Shown here piece after piece: positions 8,370 to 17,300 of a stretch of 64,000 bases of DNA (position 1 is its first letter; the number at the start of each line of letters is the position of its first letter). A program made the position numbers and the translations under genes. Location: assembly GCA_964620045.1 (NCBI GenBank), contig CAZUJL010000019.1, positions 1-64,000 of the forward strand, given 5' to 3'. Below the pieces are notes generated by a model. That model had not been told where the DNA came from. It saw nothing but the letters and a program-made list of their open reading frames with translations, and made no database searches. The stretch is from VFKU01 sp964620045 (GTDB lineage Bacteria > Hydrogenedentota > Hydrogenedentia > Hydrogenedentales > GCA-2746185).

Positions 8370-9548
8370 ATGACTCCGTCCCTGCTCGCCATCGCGTTCG
8401 TTCTGGCCCAAGCTACAACGACTCCCAATCTCACGCCGACCACGCAGAATGTCGGCCAAGGCGTGCTCTCCGGCGCGTGGCAGCTCAAGGACGGCGTCCT
8501 GATTGGGCATGCCGACGCCGGCGCGAGCGCGTGGTACCGCTTCCCGGGCGACTACCGCGACTTCGAGTTCGAGATCGAATTCAAAGCCACCGGCGCGGCG
8601 AACAGTGGCGTGCAATTCCGCGCGCACTGGCTGCCGCAGATGTCCGCCGAAGGCGCGGGCCCGAAATCGATGTACGGTTACCAGGCGAACATCGACACCG
8701 GCGACCTCGCGCGCACCGGCGAAATCCTCATCCGCCACGGCGAACCGCCGCTCTCCACCGCCACGAAGGATGTGGCCGCTGCGTTCAAGGCCGGCGACTG
8801 GAACCGTATCTATGTGCGCGCTGCTGGCCCGGTCGCGGAAGTTTCCGTCAACGGCGTTCAGGCCGCCGCGGCATATGACGAGTCCTTCATCGGCGGCCTC
8901 ATCGGCCTGCAAGTGCAGGGCGGCGAAAGTGCACCCGCCGAAGTGCAGTTCCGCAACCCGAAACTCACTGTGCATGCGCCGGAGGGTTGGCGCCAGATCT
9001 TCGACGGCAAGACGCTGACCGGCTGGAAGATCTACGGCACCGAAGTCTTCCAGGTGAACAACGGCGTCATCGAGTGCCGCCGCGGGCCGAAGGAATCGGA
9101 AGGGTATCTCGCCACGGAAGAAGAGTTCTCCGAGTTCCGCGTGCGCGGCCAGTTCAAAATGCTCGGCGATGGCAACTACGGCCTTTTCTACCACTCGCGC
9201 ATCACGCTGCGTCCGGAAGACGGCTACCCCGTGATCGCGGGCGTGCAGGGCGAGGTTGAACCCTCGTGGCCGGGTAGCACGGGCTGGGTCTACGAAAGCT
9301 ACCGCCGCGGCTGGCTCCTGCAGCCGGACAAAACCGTCCCGGCGGCGGCGCTGCTGCGCGTGGGCGACTGGAACGAAATCGAAATCCGCTCGCAGGGCAA
9401 CCACCTGACCACGTGGGTCAACGGCATGCGCGTCATCGAGTGGCTCGACCCCTCGCCGCAGCTCTTCTCCGGCAGCTTCGCGCTTCAGCTCCACACGGGC
9501 GCCGGCGCGGGCGTCGATTGGCGAGAGATTTACGTCACGAGGCCGTAA
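8370..9548 (+). CDS. Secreted DUF1080 (3-keto-disaccharide hydrolase-type) protein, two domains
   Basis: The 392-residue product starts with a short signal peptide (MTPSLLAIAFVLAQA). It then has two concanavalin-like domains of the DUF1080 kind. The first contains WYRFPGDYRDFEFEIEFKAT and NSGVQFRAHWLP; the second opens with GWRQIFDGKTLTGWKIYGTE and contains NYGLFYHSRI. DUF1080 proteins are expanded in Planctomycetes-like bacteria and some act on 3-keto-glycosides. The role here is probably periplasmic sugar processing, but the substrate is not known. The start at 8370 is chosen because GAGGT lies 9 nt upstream and the signal peptide begins there; an earlier ATG lies within a repeat. Confidence 0.8.
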   Translation: MTPSLLAIAFVLAQATTTPNLTPTTQNVGQGVLSGAWQLKDGVLIGHADAGASAWYRFPGDYRDFEFEIEFKATGAANSGVQFRAHWLPQMSAEGAGPKSMYGYQANIDTGDLARTGEILIRHGEPPLSTATKDVAAAFKAGDWNRIYVRAAGPVAEVSVNGVQAAAAYDESFIGGLIGLQVQGGESAPAEVQFRNPKLTVHAPEGWRQIFDGKTLTGWKIYGTEVFQVNNGVIECRRGPKESEGYLATEEEFSEFRVRGQFKMLGDGNYGLFYHSRITLRPEDGYPVIAGVQGEVEPSWPGSTGWVYESYRRGWLLQPDKTVPAAALLRVGDWNEIEIRSQGNHLTTWVNGMRVIEWLDPSPQLFSGSFALQLHTGAGAGVDWREIYVTRP

Positions 9549-9551
9549 CGA

Positions 9552-11024
9552 TTACGGCGCTTCCGCTTCCTCGTTCAGCGTCGCGGGTTCGCCCTGCGGC
9601 TTGGCGAATTCTTCAGCAAGCATCGCGGCCTTGCCGACGCGCTTGAGTCCGTTTAGCGCCGCGACCTTGTAAGCCTCGGCCAGCGTCGGGTAGTTGAACA
9701 CGGTATCGACGAAGTACGAGATCGATCCGCCGTACGTGAGCACCGCCTGGCCGATGTGGATCAGTTCCGATGCGCCGTCGCCGATGATGTGCACGCCGAG
9801 CATCTTGCCGGTCTTCTGGTGGAAGATGAGCTTGAGCATGCCGGTCTCGTCGCCCATGATCTGCCCCTTCGTGATCTCGCGATACCGCGCGATGCCGATC
9901 TCGTAGGGCACGCCTTCTTCGGACAACTCCTGCTCGGTCTTGCCCACAATGCTGATTTCGGGAATCGTATAAATCCCATAGGGCATCAGGTCGTTCTGCG
10001 ACTTAAACGGCACGCCCATCGCGTGACACGCGGCGTGCCGCCCCTGCTCCATCGACGTTGACGCGAGCGCCGGGAACCCGATCACGTCCCCCGCCGCGTA
10101 GATATGCGGCACATTCGTCTGCAGGTTCTCGTTCACCTTGATCAGCCCGCGATTCGTATCGGTAATGCCGGCCGCAGTGAGGTTCAGCTCTTCCGTCGCA
10201 CCAGAGCGGCCGGAACAGAACATCAACATGTCGCTCTTGATATCGCGGCCGTTCTCCAGCGTGGTAATCACTTTTCCGCGATCGTCCATGCGGACGCTGA
10301 CAAAGTCCTTGCCGAGGTACAGTGTCATCTTCTCGTTGCGCATGTGGTAAATCAGCGCATCGTTGATTTCCTGATCGATAAAGCGGAACAGCTCCTTGCG
10401 CCGATCGAGCAGCGACACATCGACCCCGAGCGCCGAGAACATGCAGGCGTATTCCGTGCCAATCACGCCCGCGCCGATCACGAGCAGCGAGCGCGGCATG
10501 TCTTCCATCGTGTAGCCCGGCTTCCACATCTGGTCGGAGTCGATCACGTTTGTATCGTTGAACGGCACGCGCTCCGCGCGATACGGCCGCGATCCCGTGG
10601 CGATGATGACCTTGCCCGCCCGAAACTTCCGCGTCTCGTCTTCGGCGGCCACGATGATGTCGTGCGGGCTTTCGAAACTCGCGATGCCGTTCACCACTTC
10701 CACGGCGTTGCGCATCAAGCGGTCGCGCGCGACATCGGTCTCGTGTTTGATCACATGGTTGACGCGGTGCATCAGCTCATCGAAGGTGAGCCGCCGCTTC
10801 AGGAAATGCCCGCGTCCGTAGATATTGCGGTAGCGGAATCCGGTGAGATAGAGAATTGCCTCGCGCAGGGTCTTGCTCGGAATCGTGCCCGTGTGCGTGC
10901 ACACGCCGCCGACCCATTGTCGCCGCTCCACGACGACGACGCTCGCCCCGCACTTCGCCCCCTGGATCGCGGCGCGCTGACCCGCCGGACCGGAGCCGAT
11001 CACCATCAGATCGACGTCCTTCAT
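9552..11024 (-). CDS. sthA: Soluble NAD(P) transhydrogenase SthA
   Basis: This 490-residue flavoprotein belongs to the pyridine nucleotide-disulfide oxidoreductase family. It has an FAD-binding GSGPAG near residues 10-15 and a second dinucleotide fold with VIGAGVIGTEYA. The ATGSRPYR and YAAGDVIGFPALAS segments and a C-terminal dimerisation domain are also typical. The redox-active CxxxxC pair of lipoamide dehydrogenase is replaced by CTHTGTIPSK with a single Cys, which is the SthA pattern. The enzyme moves reducing equivalents between NADPH and NAD+ in the cytoplasm. A GGGGGAATT ribosome site precedes the ATG. It is convergent with the DUF1080 gene, with only 3 nt between stops. Confidence 0.92.
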   Translation of the reverse strand: MKDVDLMVIGSGPAGQRAAIQGAKCGASVVVVERRQWVGGVCTHTGTIPSKTLREAILYLTGFRYRNIYGRGHFLKRRLTFDELMHRVNHVIKHETDVARDRLMRNAVEVVNGIASFESPHDIIVAAEDETRKFRAGKVIIATGSRPYRAERVPFNDTNVIDSDQMWKPGYTMEDMPRSLLVIGAGVIGTEYACMFSALGVDVSLLDRRKELFRFIDQEINDALIYHMRNEKMTLYLGKDFVSVRMDDRGKVITTLENGRDIKSDMLMFCSGRSGATEELNLTAAGITDTNRGLIKVNENLQTNVPHIYAAGDVIGFPALASTSMEQGRHAACHAMGVPFKSQNDLMPYGIYTIPEISIVGKTEQELSEEGVPYEIGIARYREITKGQIMGDETGMLKLIFHQKTGKMLGVHIIGDGASELIHIGQAVLTYGGSISYFVDTVFNYPTLAEAYKVAALNGLKRVGKAAMLAEEFAKPQGEPATLNEEAEAP

Positions 11025-11186
11025 TGCAGAATTCCCCCGAATTCGCTGAACCCGATTCTAACAGAAACCTACCGATCGTGTTGGGAGGGTCATGCTCCCG
11101 CGCGACCGCGTGCAGCCCGGCTCGCCGCCTAGAGCCATGCGCATGCCGGCCGGTATAATCACGCCTTCTTCACACCGGGAGTTGAA

Positions 11187-11615
11187 ATGAGCACGACGCA
11201 GACCGATCCGCGCCTGAACGGCTACGAAAAATGGGAAGGCTTCGACGCCTTCGAGGAACAGTCCGGCCCGTTTTATTTCAAACAACAGCCCGACGGCTCA
11301 TATAAATGCGGGTTTATCGCCGAAGCCAAGCACATGAACGGCCAGGGCAACATGCACGGCGGCGCGATGATGACCTTCGCGGACTACGCGCTCTTCGTCA
11401 TCGCGAAGCCGGCGATTGACGGCAAGCCATCAGTCACGGTCACCTGCAACTCCGAATTCTGCTCCTCGGCCAGCATCGGCGAATTCATCGAAGCCACCGG
11501 CAACATCGTGCACGAGACCGGCAGCATGGTTTTCGTACGCGGATATATCTACAGCGGCACACGAACGATCCTGAACTTCTCCGGCGTACTCAAAAAACTC
11601 AAGCCGCGTAGCTAA
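11187..11615 (+). CDS. PaaI-type hotdog thioesterase
   Basis: This is a 142-residue single hotdog-fold domain. The family motif GNMHGGAMMTFADYALF around residues 53-69 is clear; the HGG with a downstream Asp is the usual active site of acyl-CoA thioesterases of the PaaI/YbgC type. The acyl-CoA substrate cannot be inferred. GGGAG is 5 nt before the ATG. It is divergent from sthA, with about 160 bp between. A large palindromic repeat follows. Confidence 0.85.
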   Translation: MSTTQTDPRLNGYEKWEGFDAFEEQSGPFYFKQQPDGSYKCGFIAEAKHMNGQGNMHGGAMMTFADYALFVIAKPAIDGKPSVTVTCNSEFCSSASIGEFIEATGNIVHETGSMVFVRGYIYSGTRTILNFSGVLKKLKPRS

Positions 11616-11630
11616 ACACCGCACTTCTTC

Positions 11631-11728
11631 CTATTTTGTCATCCTGAGCGCAGCGAAGGATCTCCCCGTTGGACTGCTGGTGGGCCTTGGGGGAGATTCT
11701 TCGCTGCGCTCAGAATGACAAAGAATAG
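11631..11728. repeat. Large imperfect inverted repeat (TCATCCTGAGCG family)
   Basis: The left arm, about 11631-11667, contains GTCATCCTGAGCGCAGCGAA. The right arm, about 11689-11728, is its near complement, and a short unpaired segment separates them. It sits between two convergent genes and probably ends both transcripts. Related half-elements occur at 51852 and 51929. Confidence 0.8.
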
Positions 11729-11736
11729 AGAAGGGA

Positions 11737-12765
11737 TTATCGCCGCGCATCCTTCTCGCGCGTCCAGGTCTCGATCCCGAGCTTCGACAGATCGCACACA
11801 ACCACCGGGCAAGGCTCGGCGATCCCGTTGTGCGCGACGAACACGCCCGCCGGGAATTTCGGCCCGAGCGGCACATTTACGAGGTCGATACCATCCGTGT
11901 CGCGCGTGCCCGCGATCGTAAACGTCGTCACGTACGCGTGCGGCGCTTTGCGGTCGAATACCTTGTACTGCCCGTTTCCCTGGCTCGACGCGATCAGATA
12001 ACCCGCGCCGTCCGCGCCGTACAGAATCGTCAGCCCTTCAATGTCCGCCTCGAAGCCGTGCTCCGTCACGGGAATGATGATCTTTCCCGGTATCTCGTCG
12101 TCCGGTTCCGCGCCGAGTTCCCAAATCCCGCCTTCTTCTTCGCCGATGTACAGGCGGCCAGTCTCGTCGTCAGCCACGCAACCCTCGCTCTTCGGCTGCG
12201 GCCACGCGCGCACCTTCTTGCCTGTCACCCGGCCTTCGCCGTTGTCCGTCAACTCATACTGCTCCGCGCCGCCGGGCGCTTCCTCGGGCACGGTGACCGC
12301 GTAAAACTTGCCGGTCTTCGCGCTATGGTAGAGCGTGAAGCCATAGTTCAGGCCGGTGTGAATGCTGCCGTCGTCCACGCGCGCCAACTGCCGCGTTTTC
12401 GCGTCCACCGCATACACGCGAATCACCTTCTGCGTGCGGTCGTTGTAGGCGACGATGTCGATGTTCTTGCCGTCGAGTGAAAAGCCGTAGCGCAGGTCGA
12501 TGTTTCCCGGCATGCCGTCCACGGGTAATTCCTGCACGATCTTGCCGTCCAGATCGAACACAAACAGCATCTCGGCTGTTTTGTCCGAAGTCTCAATCAC
12601 ACTCTGCTCCGGCGCGGACGGATGCACCCAGATGCACATGTCATCCTGATCGAGGTGGCGCGGGTTCGCCAGCGTCACCGCGACCGGCACCTCCACCGTC
12701 GTCTGCGCCGCTTCCGCCGCGGCCACCGAGCCGCACATCAAACACAACGCGATCACACGAAACAC
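11737..12765 (-). CDS. Beta-propeller phytase (3-phytase-like), secreted
   Basis: The 342-residue protein has an N-terminal signal peptide (about residues 1-19). Diagnostic beta-propeller phytase segments follow: DQDDMCIWVHPSAPEQS, DLDGKIVQELPVDG, NIDLRYGFSLDGK, SEGCVADDETGRLYIGEEEG, EADIEGLTILYG and YLIASSQGNGQYKVFDR. These acidic residues bind calcium in known members. The enzyme releases phosphate from phytate or related inositol phosphates outside the cytoplasm. The start codon is GTG with GGAG 8 nt upstream. It is convergent with the thioesterase, with a palindrome between. The pseudopilin gene lies upstream on the same strand, separated by a hairpin. Confidence 0.9.
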   Translation of the reverse strand: MFRVIALCLMCGSVAAAEAAQTTVEVPVAVTLANPRHLDQDDMCIWVHPSAPEQSVIETSDKTAEMLFVFDLDGKIVQELPVDGMPGNIDLRYGFSLDGKNIDIVAYNDRTQKVIRVYAVDAKTRQLARVDDGSIHTGLNYGFTLYHSAKTGKFYAVTVPEEAPGGAEQYELTDNGEGRVTGKKVRAWPQPKSEGCVADDETGRLYIGEEEGGIWELGAEPDDEIPGKIIIPVTEHGFEADIEGLTILYGADGAGYLIASSQGNGQYKVFDRKAPHAYVTTFTIAGTRDTDGIDLVNVPLGPKFPAGVFVAHNGIAEPCPVVVCDLSKLGIETWTREKDARR

Positions 12766-12785
12766 AGTCCGTTCTCCATAGGTAA

Positions 12786-12822
12786 ACGCGGGGGCCGGCC
12801 CTGTGGAGCGCGGCCCCCGCGT
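12786..12822 (-). terminator. Hairpin terminator after pseudopilin gene
   Basis: A 12-bp perfect GC-rich stem (12786-12797 with 12811-12822) lies downstream of the pseudopilin stop on the minus strand. The T run after it is short, so it may be only partly efficient. Confidence 0.6.
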
Positions 12823-12849
12823 GAAGAAGCCCCAATTAACGCGCGTCGA

Positions 12850-13920
12850 CTAGTCGTCCCAGGACGACCAGTTGTAGCCGATCGCGGCGACCAGACGGCT
12901 GACCGGCACCTCGGTGCCCGGATAGCGCGCGAAGTCCACGTGCCCATCCATGTACAGAATGTTCACGCCGCCCGGAATGTGGTTGAACGTTTCCGCGCCC
13001 ACTTCCTTCGTGTACGGGTCCGGCGCCTGCACCAGCGCGTTCGCGCCGATGATGTCCCACATGACCGGCACTGCGCTCTGCGCAAGGGCCGACGCACCCG
13101 GGTTGTTGATGTCAGTGATCAGCGCGCGCTCCACGCCTTCACGCAGGCGGAAGATCGTATCGCCGTCGCCGTTGCCCTTCGGCGTAATCGTGATGCCCGT
13201 GAAATCACGCACATGGGCCACCACCTGGTTCAGGTCCCAATCGTTGATGTTCACGTCTTTGTCCAACTGCGCGTAGAACGAATCAATCGTTCCGCCGAAG
13301 TCGTCGATCCAGTCGCCCAGACCGCCTTCAAGATTCATCATGCCGTAGTCCGGAAGGCCATTCGTGATCGTGATCATCGTGCCGAAGGTATCGACGTCTT
13401 CGGTCACGTACGCGTAGTACACGTAGCTGGCGTCTTCCACCGCACCAGGCGCAAACGTGCCGTACAACGGATGGGTCGTCGGCAGGTTGCCTTCGGCGCC
13501 TTCACACCAGATGCCCATTTCGCTGTCGTTGCACACGATGTAGTCATCCGGATTTTCGAAATCCGACGGGCAGAAGAAAATATACGGGTCCGCGATGTAC
13601 TCCGGGTACATGGCGACCGCCGACGGGAACATCTGCGCGTCCAGATCCCAATCTTCGGGCGGCACGGAGCCGCTCGAATCATCGCGATACTGCTTCGCTT
13701 CCAGGTTTTCCTGCAGCGCCCAGCGCGGGAACAGGTTTCCGCGCGTTTCGGACGCATACATCTTGAAGCACAGACCCATCTGCTTCAGGTTGTTCGCGCA
13801 GCTCGCGCGACGCGCGGCTTCGCGAGCACGTGCCAGTGCCGGCAGCAGAATCGCCGCCAGGATGCCGATGATGGCGATCACCACCAGCAGCTCGATTAGG
13901 GTGAACCCCCGTTTCCGCAT
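12850..13920 (-). CDS. Type II/IV pseudopilin-like protein (prepilin N-terminal cleavage/methylation domain)
   Basis: This 356-residue protein begins with a class III signal: RKRG, then FTLIELLVVIAIIGILAA. It would be cut before Phe by prepilin peptidase and methylated. It continues LLPALARAREAARRASCANN, typical of the greatly expanded pseudopilin-like families of Planctomycetes, Lentisphaerae and Hydrogenedentes. It ends with the conserved GGVNILYMDGHVDFARYPG segment, the usual DGH signature of this group. A strong GGAGGAG ribosome site stands before the ATG. It probably forms a periplasmic fibre subunit or a substrate of a type II-like secretion system. The gene stands alone, without secretion machinery nearby. 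Confidence 0.85.
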   Translation of the reverse strand: MRKRGFTLIELLVVIAIIGILAAILLPALARAREAARRASCANNLKQMGLCFKMYASETRGNLFPRWALQENLEAKQYRDDSSGSVPPEDWDLDAQMFPSAVAMYPEYIADPYIFFCPSDFENPDDYIVCNDSEMGIWCEGAEGNLPTTHPLYGTFAPGAVEDASYVYYAYVTEDVDTFGTMITITNGLPDYGMMNLEGGLGDWIDDFGGTIDSFYAQLDKDVNINDWDLNQVVAHVRDFTGITITPKGNGDGDTIFRLREGVERALITDINNPGASALAQSAVPVMWDIIGANALVQAPDPYTKEVGAETFNHIPGGVNILYMDGHVDFARYPGTEVPVSRLVAAIGYNWSSWDD

Positions 13921-14104
13921 ATTTTTCTCCTCCGCGATCCGATTGTGTTCGGATCAAATGAAAATGAAGAGGTCTCTCGGCCGCGCCAGGCGAATACCGA
14001 TCCGGACCCCTAACCCGACGCGGAGTTTGCCGGGTAAACGTTTCAGCAAAACAAGCGGGACATTAGATTTCGGCTAACTCGATGAGATTCGTGTTAGCGA
14101 ACCA

Positions 14105-14141
14105 CGAAAAAGAAAGCGGCCCCGGATCGCTCCGGGGCCGC
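14105..14141 (-). terminator. Rho-independent terminator
   Basis: An 11-bp GC stem (14116-14126 with 14131-14141, 4-nt loop) is followed on the minus strand by a T-rich run (complement of 14105-14115). It lies 22 nt after the stop of the cupredoxin-like lipoprotein gene. Confidence 0.9.
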
Positions 14142-14162
14142 GTGATTGCTGTATATACGTTC

Positions 14163-15398
14163 TTAGATCGCGGTATTGATGCTTCCATCGGCAACAGTAA
14201 CGTCGTTCGCCTCAATCTGCCCGCCCACGGTGAGCAAGCCTTCCACGCGCACCTGCTGGCCGACATCAAGATCGGTGAAGGCCAAGGGCACATCAATGCC
14301 ACCGATCGGATCATCCGCATCGTCATCGGTGTGAATCACGGTTTCGCCGTCGGCGAAAACCTCGAACACTTCATCGTTCTCTGTGCGTACCGTAAAGATC
14401 GAAGCGTCGTCGTTGACCGACTCCACCGTGCCTTCAATCTGCACGTTGGCCTCGACCAGGTGCACATCGGCGCGGAGCTGCGGCGTGAGCACATACTTAC
14501 CGCTGTTTCCGGCCTCGACCAGGTGAATCGAACCGAAGCACACGATAATGAGCACTTCATCGCCCTCGTTCAGCGTGAAGTGGTCCTTAATGAACAGGCG
14601 GCCGTTGGCCGTCAGGTGGACGTTGGTGATCACGGTGTTGGGATCGGACTTCAATACAAGCCGCGGGTTGGCGATGCGAATCACGACCCGGCAATACTCG
14701 CCCGCCGGGATGTCCACCGACGAGAGCACTTCGGACAACTCGGTCAGATCGAGCACGTTGACGTCGACCGAACCTTCAAACACCGTCTCGTGGCCGCCGT
14801 CGCCTTCGCCCGTGCCGCCGCCCATATTTTCGGCATCTTCCACATGAACGACGCCGCTCATGCCGTCGTCAATATCTTCCTCCGTGTCGCTGAAATACGA
14901 ATAGTCGCCGATGTCCTCGAATACGATTTCAATCACATCGCCAGCCTGGTCCGCGGACTCGTCAAAGTCTGAACCGGCGTTAAGATCGCCAATAAGACCG
15001 CTGGTGATCGTATGGAAGGTGTCTTCAGTCCACACCCAGCGCACCGTGCCGCCTTGCGCGATCGACACAGACTGGGGATCGAACTCGTTGTCGCGCACGA
15101 GCACGGTTTCCAGATCGCCGGCGTTGTTGTCGTCACCGTTGCAACGCTGCAGCTCGACTTCCGTTACCGTCACGAACAGACTTTCAATGTCTTCGACGGG
15201 CACGGGTCCGCCGCCTTGTCCGCGAACCACGACGGCATCCGCCGAGCGCGTCCCCGCATCGGCCGAGAACAGAATTGTGGCGCGGGCAGTTCCGGTACCA
15301 TCGCCGCCTCCGCCGCCTCCACCACCGCCGCACGCTGCCAACAGCAGCGCCAGTCCCGTACAAAAAATGACACGAGTAACAACACGAGATTTTGACAT
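14163..15398 (-). CDS. Lipoprotein with degenerate cupredoxin domain and DUF4382/DUF5666-like regions
   Basis: The 411-residue protein has a signal peptide ending in lipobox LAAC (Cys23), then a long Gly run, so it is a predicted lipoprotein. Residues about 96-187 look like a plastocyanin-type domain: VRDNEFDPQSVSIAQGGTVR, then TFHTITSG (His129) and DDGMSGVVHV (Met180). The Cys and second His expected between Tyr167 and Met180 are missing, so a normal type-1 copper site cannot form. Around it are DUF4382-like segments (FVTVTEVEL, then YVLTPQLRADVHLVEA). The C-terminal part is DUF5666-like (VQIEGTVESVNDDASIFTV, then GQIEANDVTV). The start at 15398 has GGAGG upstream. The function is unknown. 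Confidence 0.7.
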   Translation of the reverse strand: MSKSRVVTRVIFCTGLALLLAACGGGGGGGGGDGTGTARATILFSADAGTRSADAVVVRGQGGGPVPVEDIESLFVTVTEVELQRCNGDDNNAGDLETVLVRDNEFDPQSVSIAQGGTVRWVWTEDTFHTITSGLIGDLNAGSDFDESADQAGDVIEIVFEDIGDYSYFSDTEEDIDDGMSGVVHVEDAENMGGGTGEGDGGHETVFEGSVDVNVLDLTELSEVLSSVDIPAGEYCRVVIRIANPRLVLKSDPNTVITNVHLTANGRLFIKDHFTLNEGDEVLIIVCFGSIHLVEAGNSGKYVLTPQLRADVHLVEANVQIEGTVESVNDDASIFTVRTENDEVFEVFADGETVIHTDDDADDPIGGIDVPLAFTDLDVGQQVRVEGLLTVGGQIEANDVTVADGSINTAI

Positions 15399-15631
15399 TA
15401 CCGCAGCCTCCACAACTGCAGACGACCCTGACCTAAATATCTTCAAAAAAAGCCGAACTCGGCAGCCAAGTGTAAAGAATATCAAACAATAGGGATTTAA
15501 GCCATATAATTTCGCTATTTCAGGGCTACGCTAGCGAAACCGTGACTGGGGACGGACGGGCCAACCCTCGGTTTGTCAGCCGAGAAGAACAGTTGCCCAC
15601 GCGAAAAGCGCCGCCGAATAGAGTCCGGGCC

Positions 15632-16120
15632 TTATACGCCTTTGAGCTTCGCGCGCAGCCGCTCCAGCACCAGCGGCGGCAGGAAGGGGCTCACATCGCC
15701 GCCCAACATCGCAATTTCCTTCACCAGCCGGCTGCTGATAAACATGTATTCCTCGCTCGGCATCAGGATGAGCGTGTCGCATTCCGGCCGCATTTTTCGG
15801 TTCGTGGCCGCCATGGTGAGTTCGTATTCAAAGTCCGAAATCGCGCGCAGGCCGCGCACAAGTGCGTGTGCGCCGTTGTCACGCGCGAAATCAACCGTCA
15901 GACCGGTGAAGTGGTCGATCTTGACGTTGGGAATGTCTTTCGTGATCGCGCGCAGCATGTCCTTGCGTTCGTCAGTCATGAACATGCCGTGCTTGTCGGT
16001 GTTGCGCGCCACCGCGACAATCAGATAATCGAACAACTTCGCGGCGCGGCGGATCATGTCCAAATGACCAAAGGTCGGCGGATCGAAACTGCCAGGGTAT
16101 ACGCCAATCCGCTCAGGCAT
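15632..16120 (-). CDS. coaD: Phosphopantetheine adenylyltransferase CoaD
   Basis: The 162-residue product matches the complete CoaD family. It has the nucleotidyltransferase signature GSFDPPTFGH near residues 10-19, RGLRAISDFEYE, and the C-terminal EYMFISSRLVKEIA motif. It makes dephospho-CoA from 4'-phosphopantetheine and ATP in the penultimate step of CoA synthesis. The start at 16120 lies 8 nt inside the end of larC, with GGAG upstream, so coaD is translated as the last gene of larB-larC-coaD. Confidence 0.95.
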   Translation of the reverse strand: MPERIGVYPGSFDPPTFGHLDMIRRAAKLFDYLIVAVARNTDKHGMFMTDERKDMLRAITKDIPNVKIDHFTGLTVDFARDNGAHALVRGLRAISDFEYELTMAATNRKMRPECDTLILMPSEEYMFISSRLVKEIAMLGGDVSPFLPPLVLERLRAKLKGV

Positions 16121-17300
16121 TCGTCCATTCTCCTTTGATCGCTGCCGCGCGGGCCGCATCATACACATCGCGCACGGCCACATGCGCGGCCTCGGCCACA
16201 CGCGTACATTCGTCGAATTCCGGCGCCACGTTGGCCACCGCGCCATCGCGCAGGCCCACCTTCACGCGCACCGCGCCCCACGGCGTCTGCACCGACTTGA
16301 ACGCGCGATCCATGCAAATCCGCTCTTCGCGGCGGATCCGCATGCCGAGCGTGGACGACCCGCGAAACAACGCATCGGCCACTTTCTCGGTCGAGGCGTC
16401 GTCCACCATCGCGGTCACCATATAGGCCGGGCGGCCCTTCTTGCCCAAAATCGGCGTCAGAAACGCGTCGCGCGCCCCGGCATCGAGCAGGCTTTTCACC
16501 AACGGAGGCAAAAGCTCCGGATTCATATCGTCAATATTCGCTTCGACAATCGTGACCGTCTCGGTCGCGCTCGAAATGCCGACCGCCTCGCCCAGCATCA
16601 CGCGCAGCACATTCGGCCGATCCGGCAAATCGCGCGTACCGCTACCCGCGCCCACGGTGTCGATCGCCATCGCCGGCTGCGGACCGAACTTCTGAGCCAA
16701 CTGCGCGATCAGTGCCGCTCCCGTCGGGGTCACCAGTTCGCCTTCGACCGTCCCGCCGTAGGTCGGCAGCCCCTTGAGCAACAACGCCGTCGCGGGCGCC
16801 GGCACCGGCATCACGCCGTGCGCGCATTTCACCGTGCCCGAACCCACATGCAGCGGCGAAGATTCGATCCGCTCCGGTTTAATCTGATCGAGCGCGAGGT
16901 GCGTGCCCACAATATCGACAATCGAATCCACCGCGCCGACTTCGTGGAAATGAACCTTCTCCACGGTCGAGCCGTGCACCGTCGCTTCGGCCTCGGCGAT
17001 GCGGCGGAAGGTTTCCAGGCTCGCCTCGCGCACATGCTGCGGCAGGTCGCCCTTCTCAATGATCGCCACGATGTGTTTCAGGTGGCGGTGCGGATGGCCC
17101 TGCTCCGCGATGTTCACGTGGAACTTCGTGGCCATCACGCCTTTTTTCTTCACCTTCTCAATCGCGACGTCGTAGCCTTCCACGCCGAGCGACATCAGGC
17201 CGTCGCGCACCTTGCCGAAATCCGCGCCGGCATCAATCAGTGCGCCCACGATCATGTCGCCCGCGGCGCCCGAGAAACAGTCGAAGTACATCGTCTTCAT
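16113..17300 (-). CDS. larC: Nickel-pincer cofactor biosynthesis protein LarC (nickel insertase)
   Basis: The 395-residue protein starts MKTMYFDCFSGAAGDMIVGA, the conserved LarC opening. It continues with VHFHEVGAVDSIVDIVG, PVPAPATALLLKG, ELVTPTGAALIA and ANIDDMNPELLPPLV. LarC inserts nickel into the dithio-pyridinium mononucleotide to make the NPN cofactor used by lactate racemase and related enzymes. It is uninterrupted here, without the frameshift-split layout seen in Lactobacillus larC1/larC2. It overlaps larB by 4 nt (ATGA) and coaD by 8 nt. larE and larA are not in this window. Confidence 0.93.
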   Translation of the reverse strand: MKTMYFDCFSGAAGDMIVGALIDAGADFGKVRDGLMSLGVEGYDVAIEKVKKKGVMATKFHVNIAEQGHPHRHLKHIVAIIEKGDLPQHVREASLETFRRIAEAEATVHGSTVEKVHFHEVGAVDSIVDIVGTHLALDQIKPERIESSPLHVGSGTVKCAHGVMPVPAPATALLLKGLPTYGGTVEGELVTPTGAALIAQLAQKFGPQPAMAIDTVGAGSGTRDLPDRPNVLRVMLGEAVGISSATETVTIVEANIDDMNPELLPPLVKSLLDAGARDAFLTPILGKKGRPAYMVTAMVDDASTEKVADALFRGSSTLGMRIRREERICMDRAFKSVQTPWGAVRVKVGLRDGAVANVAPEFDECTRVAEAAHVAVRDVYDAARAAAIKGEWTNA

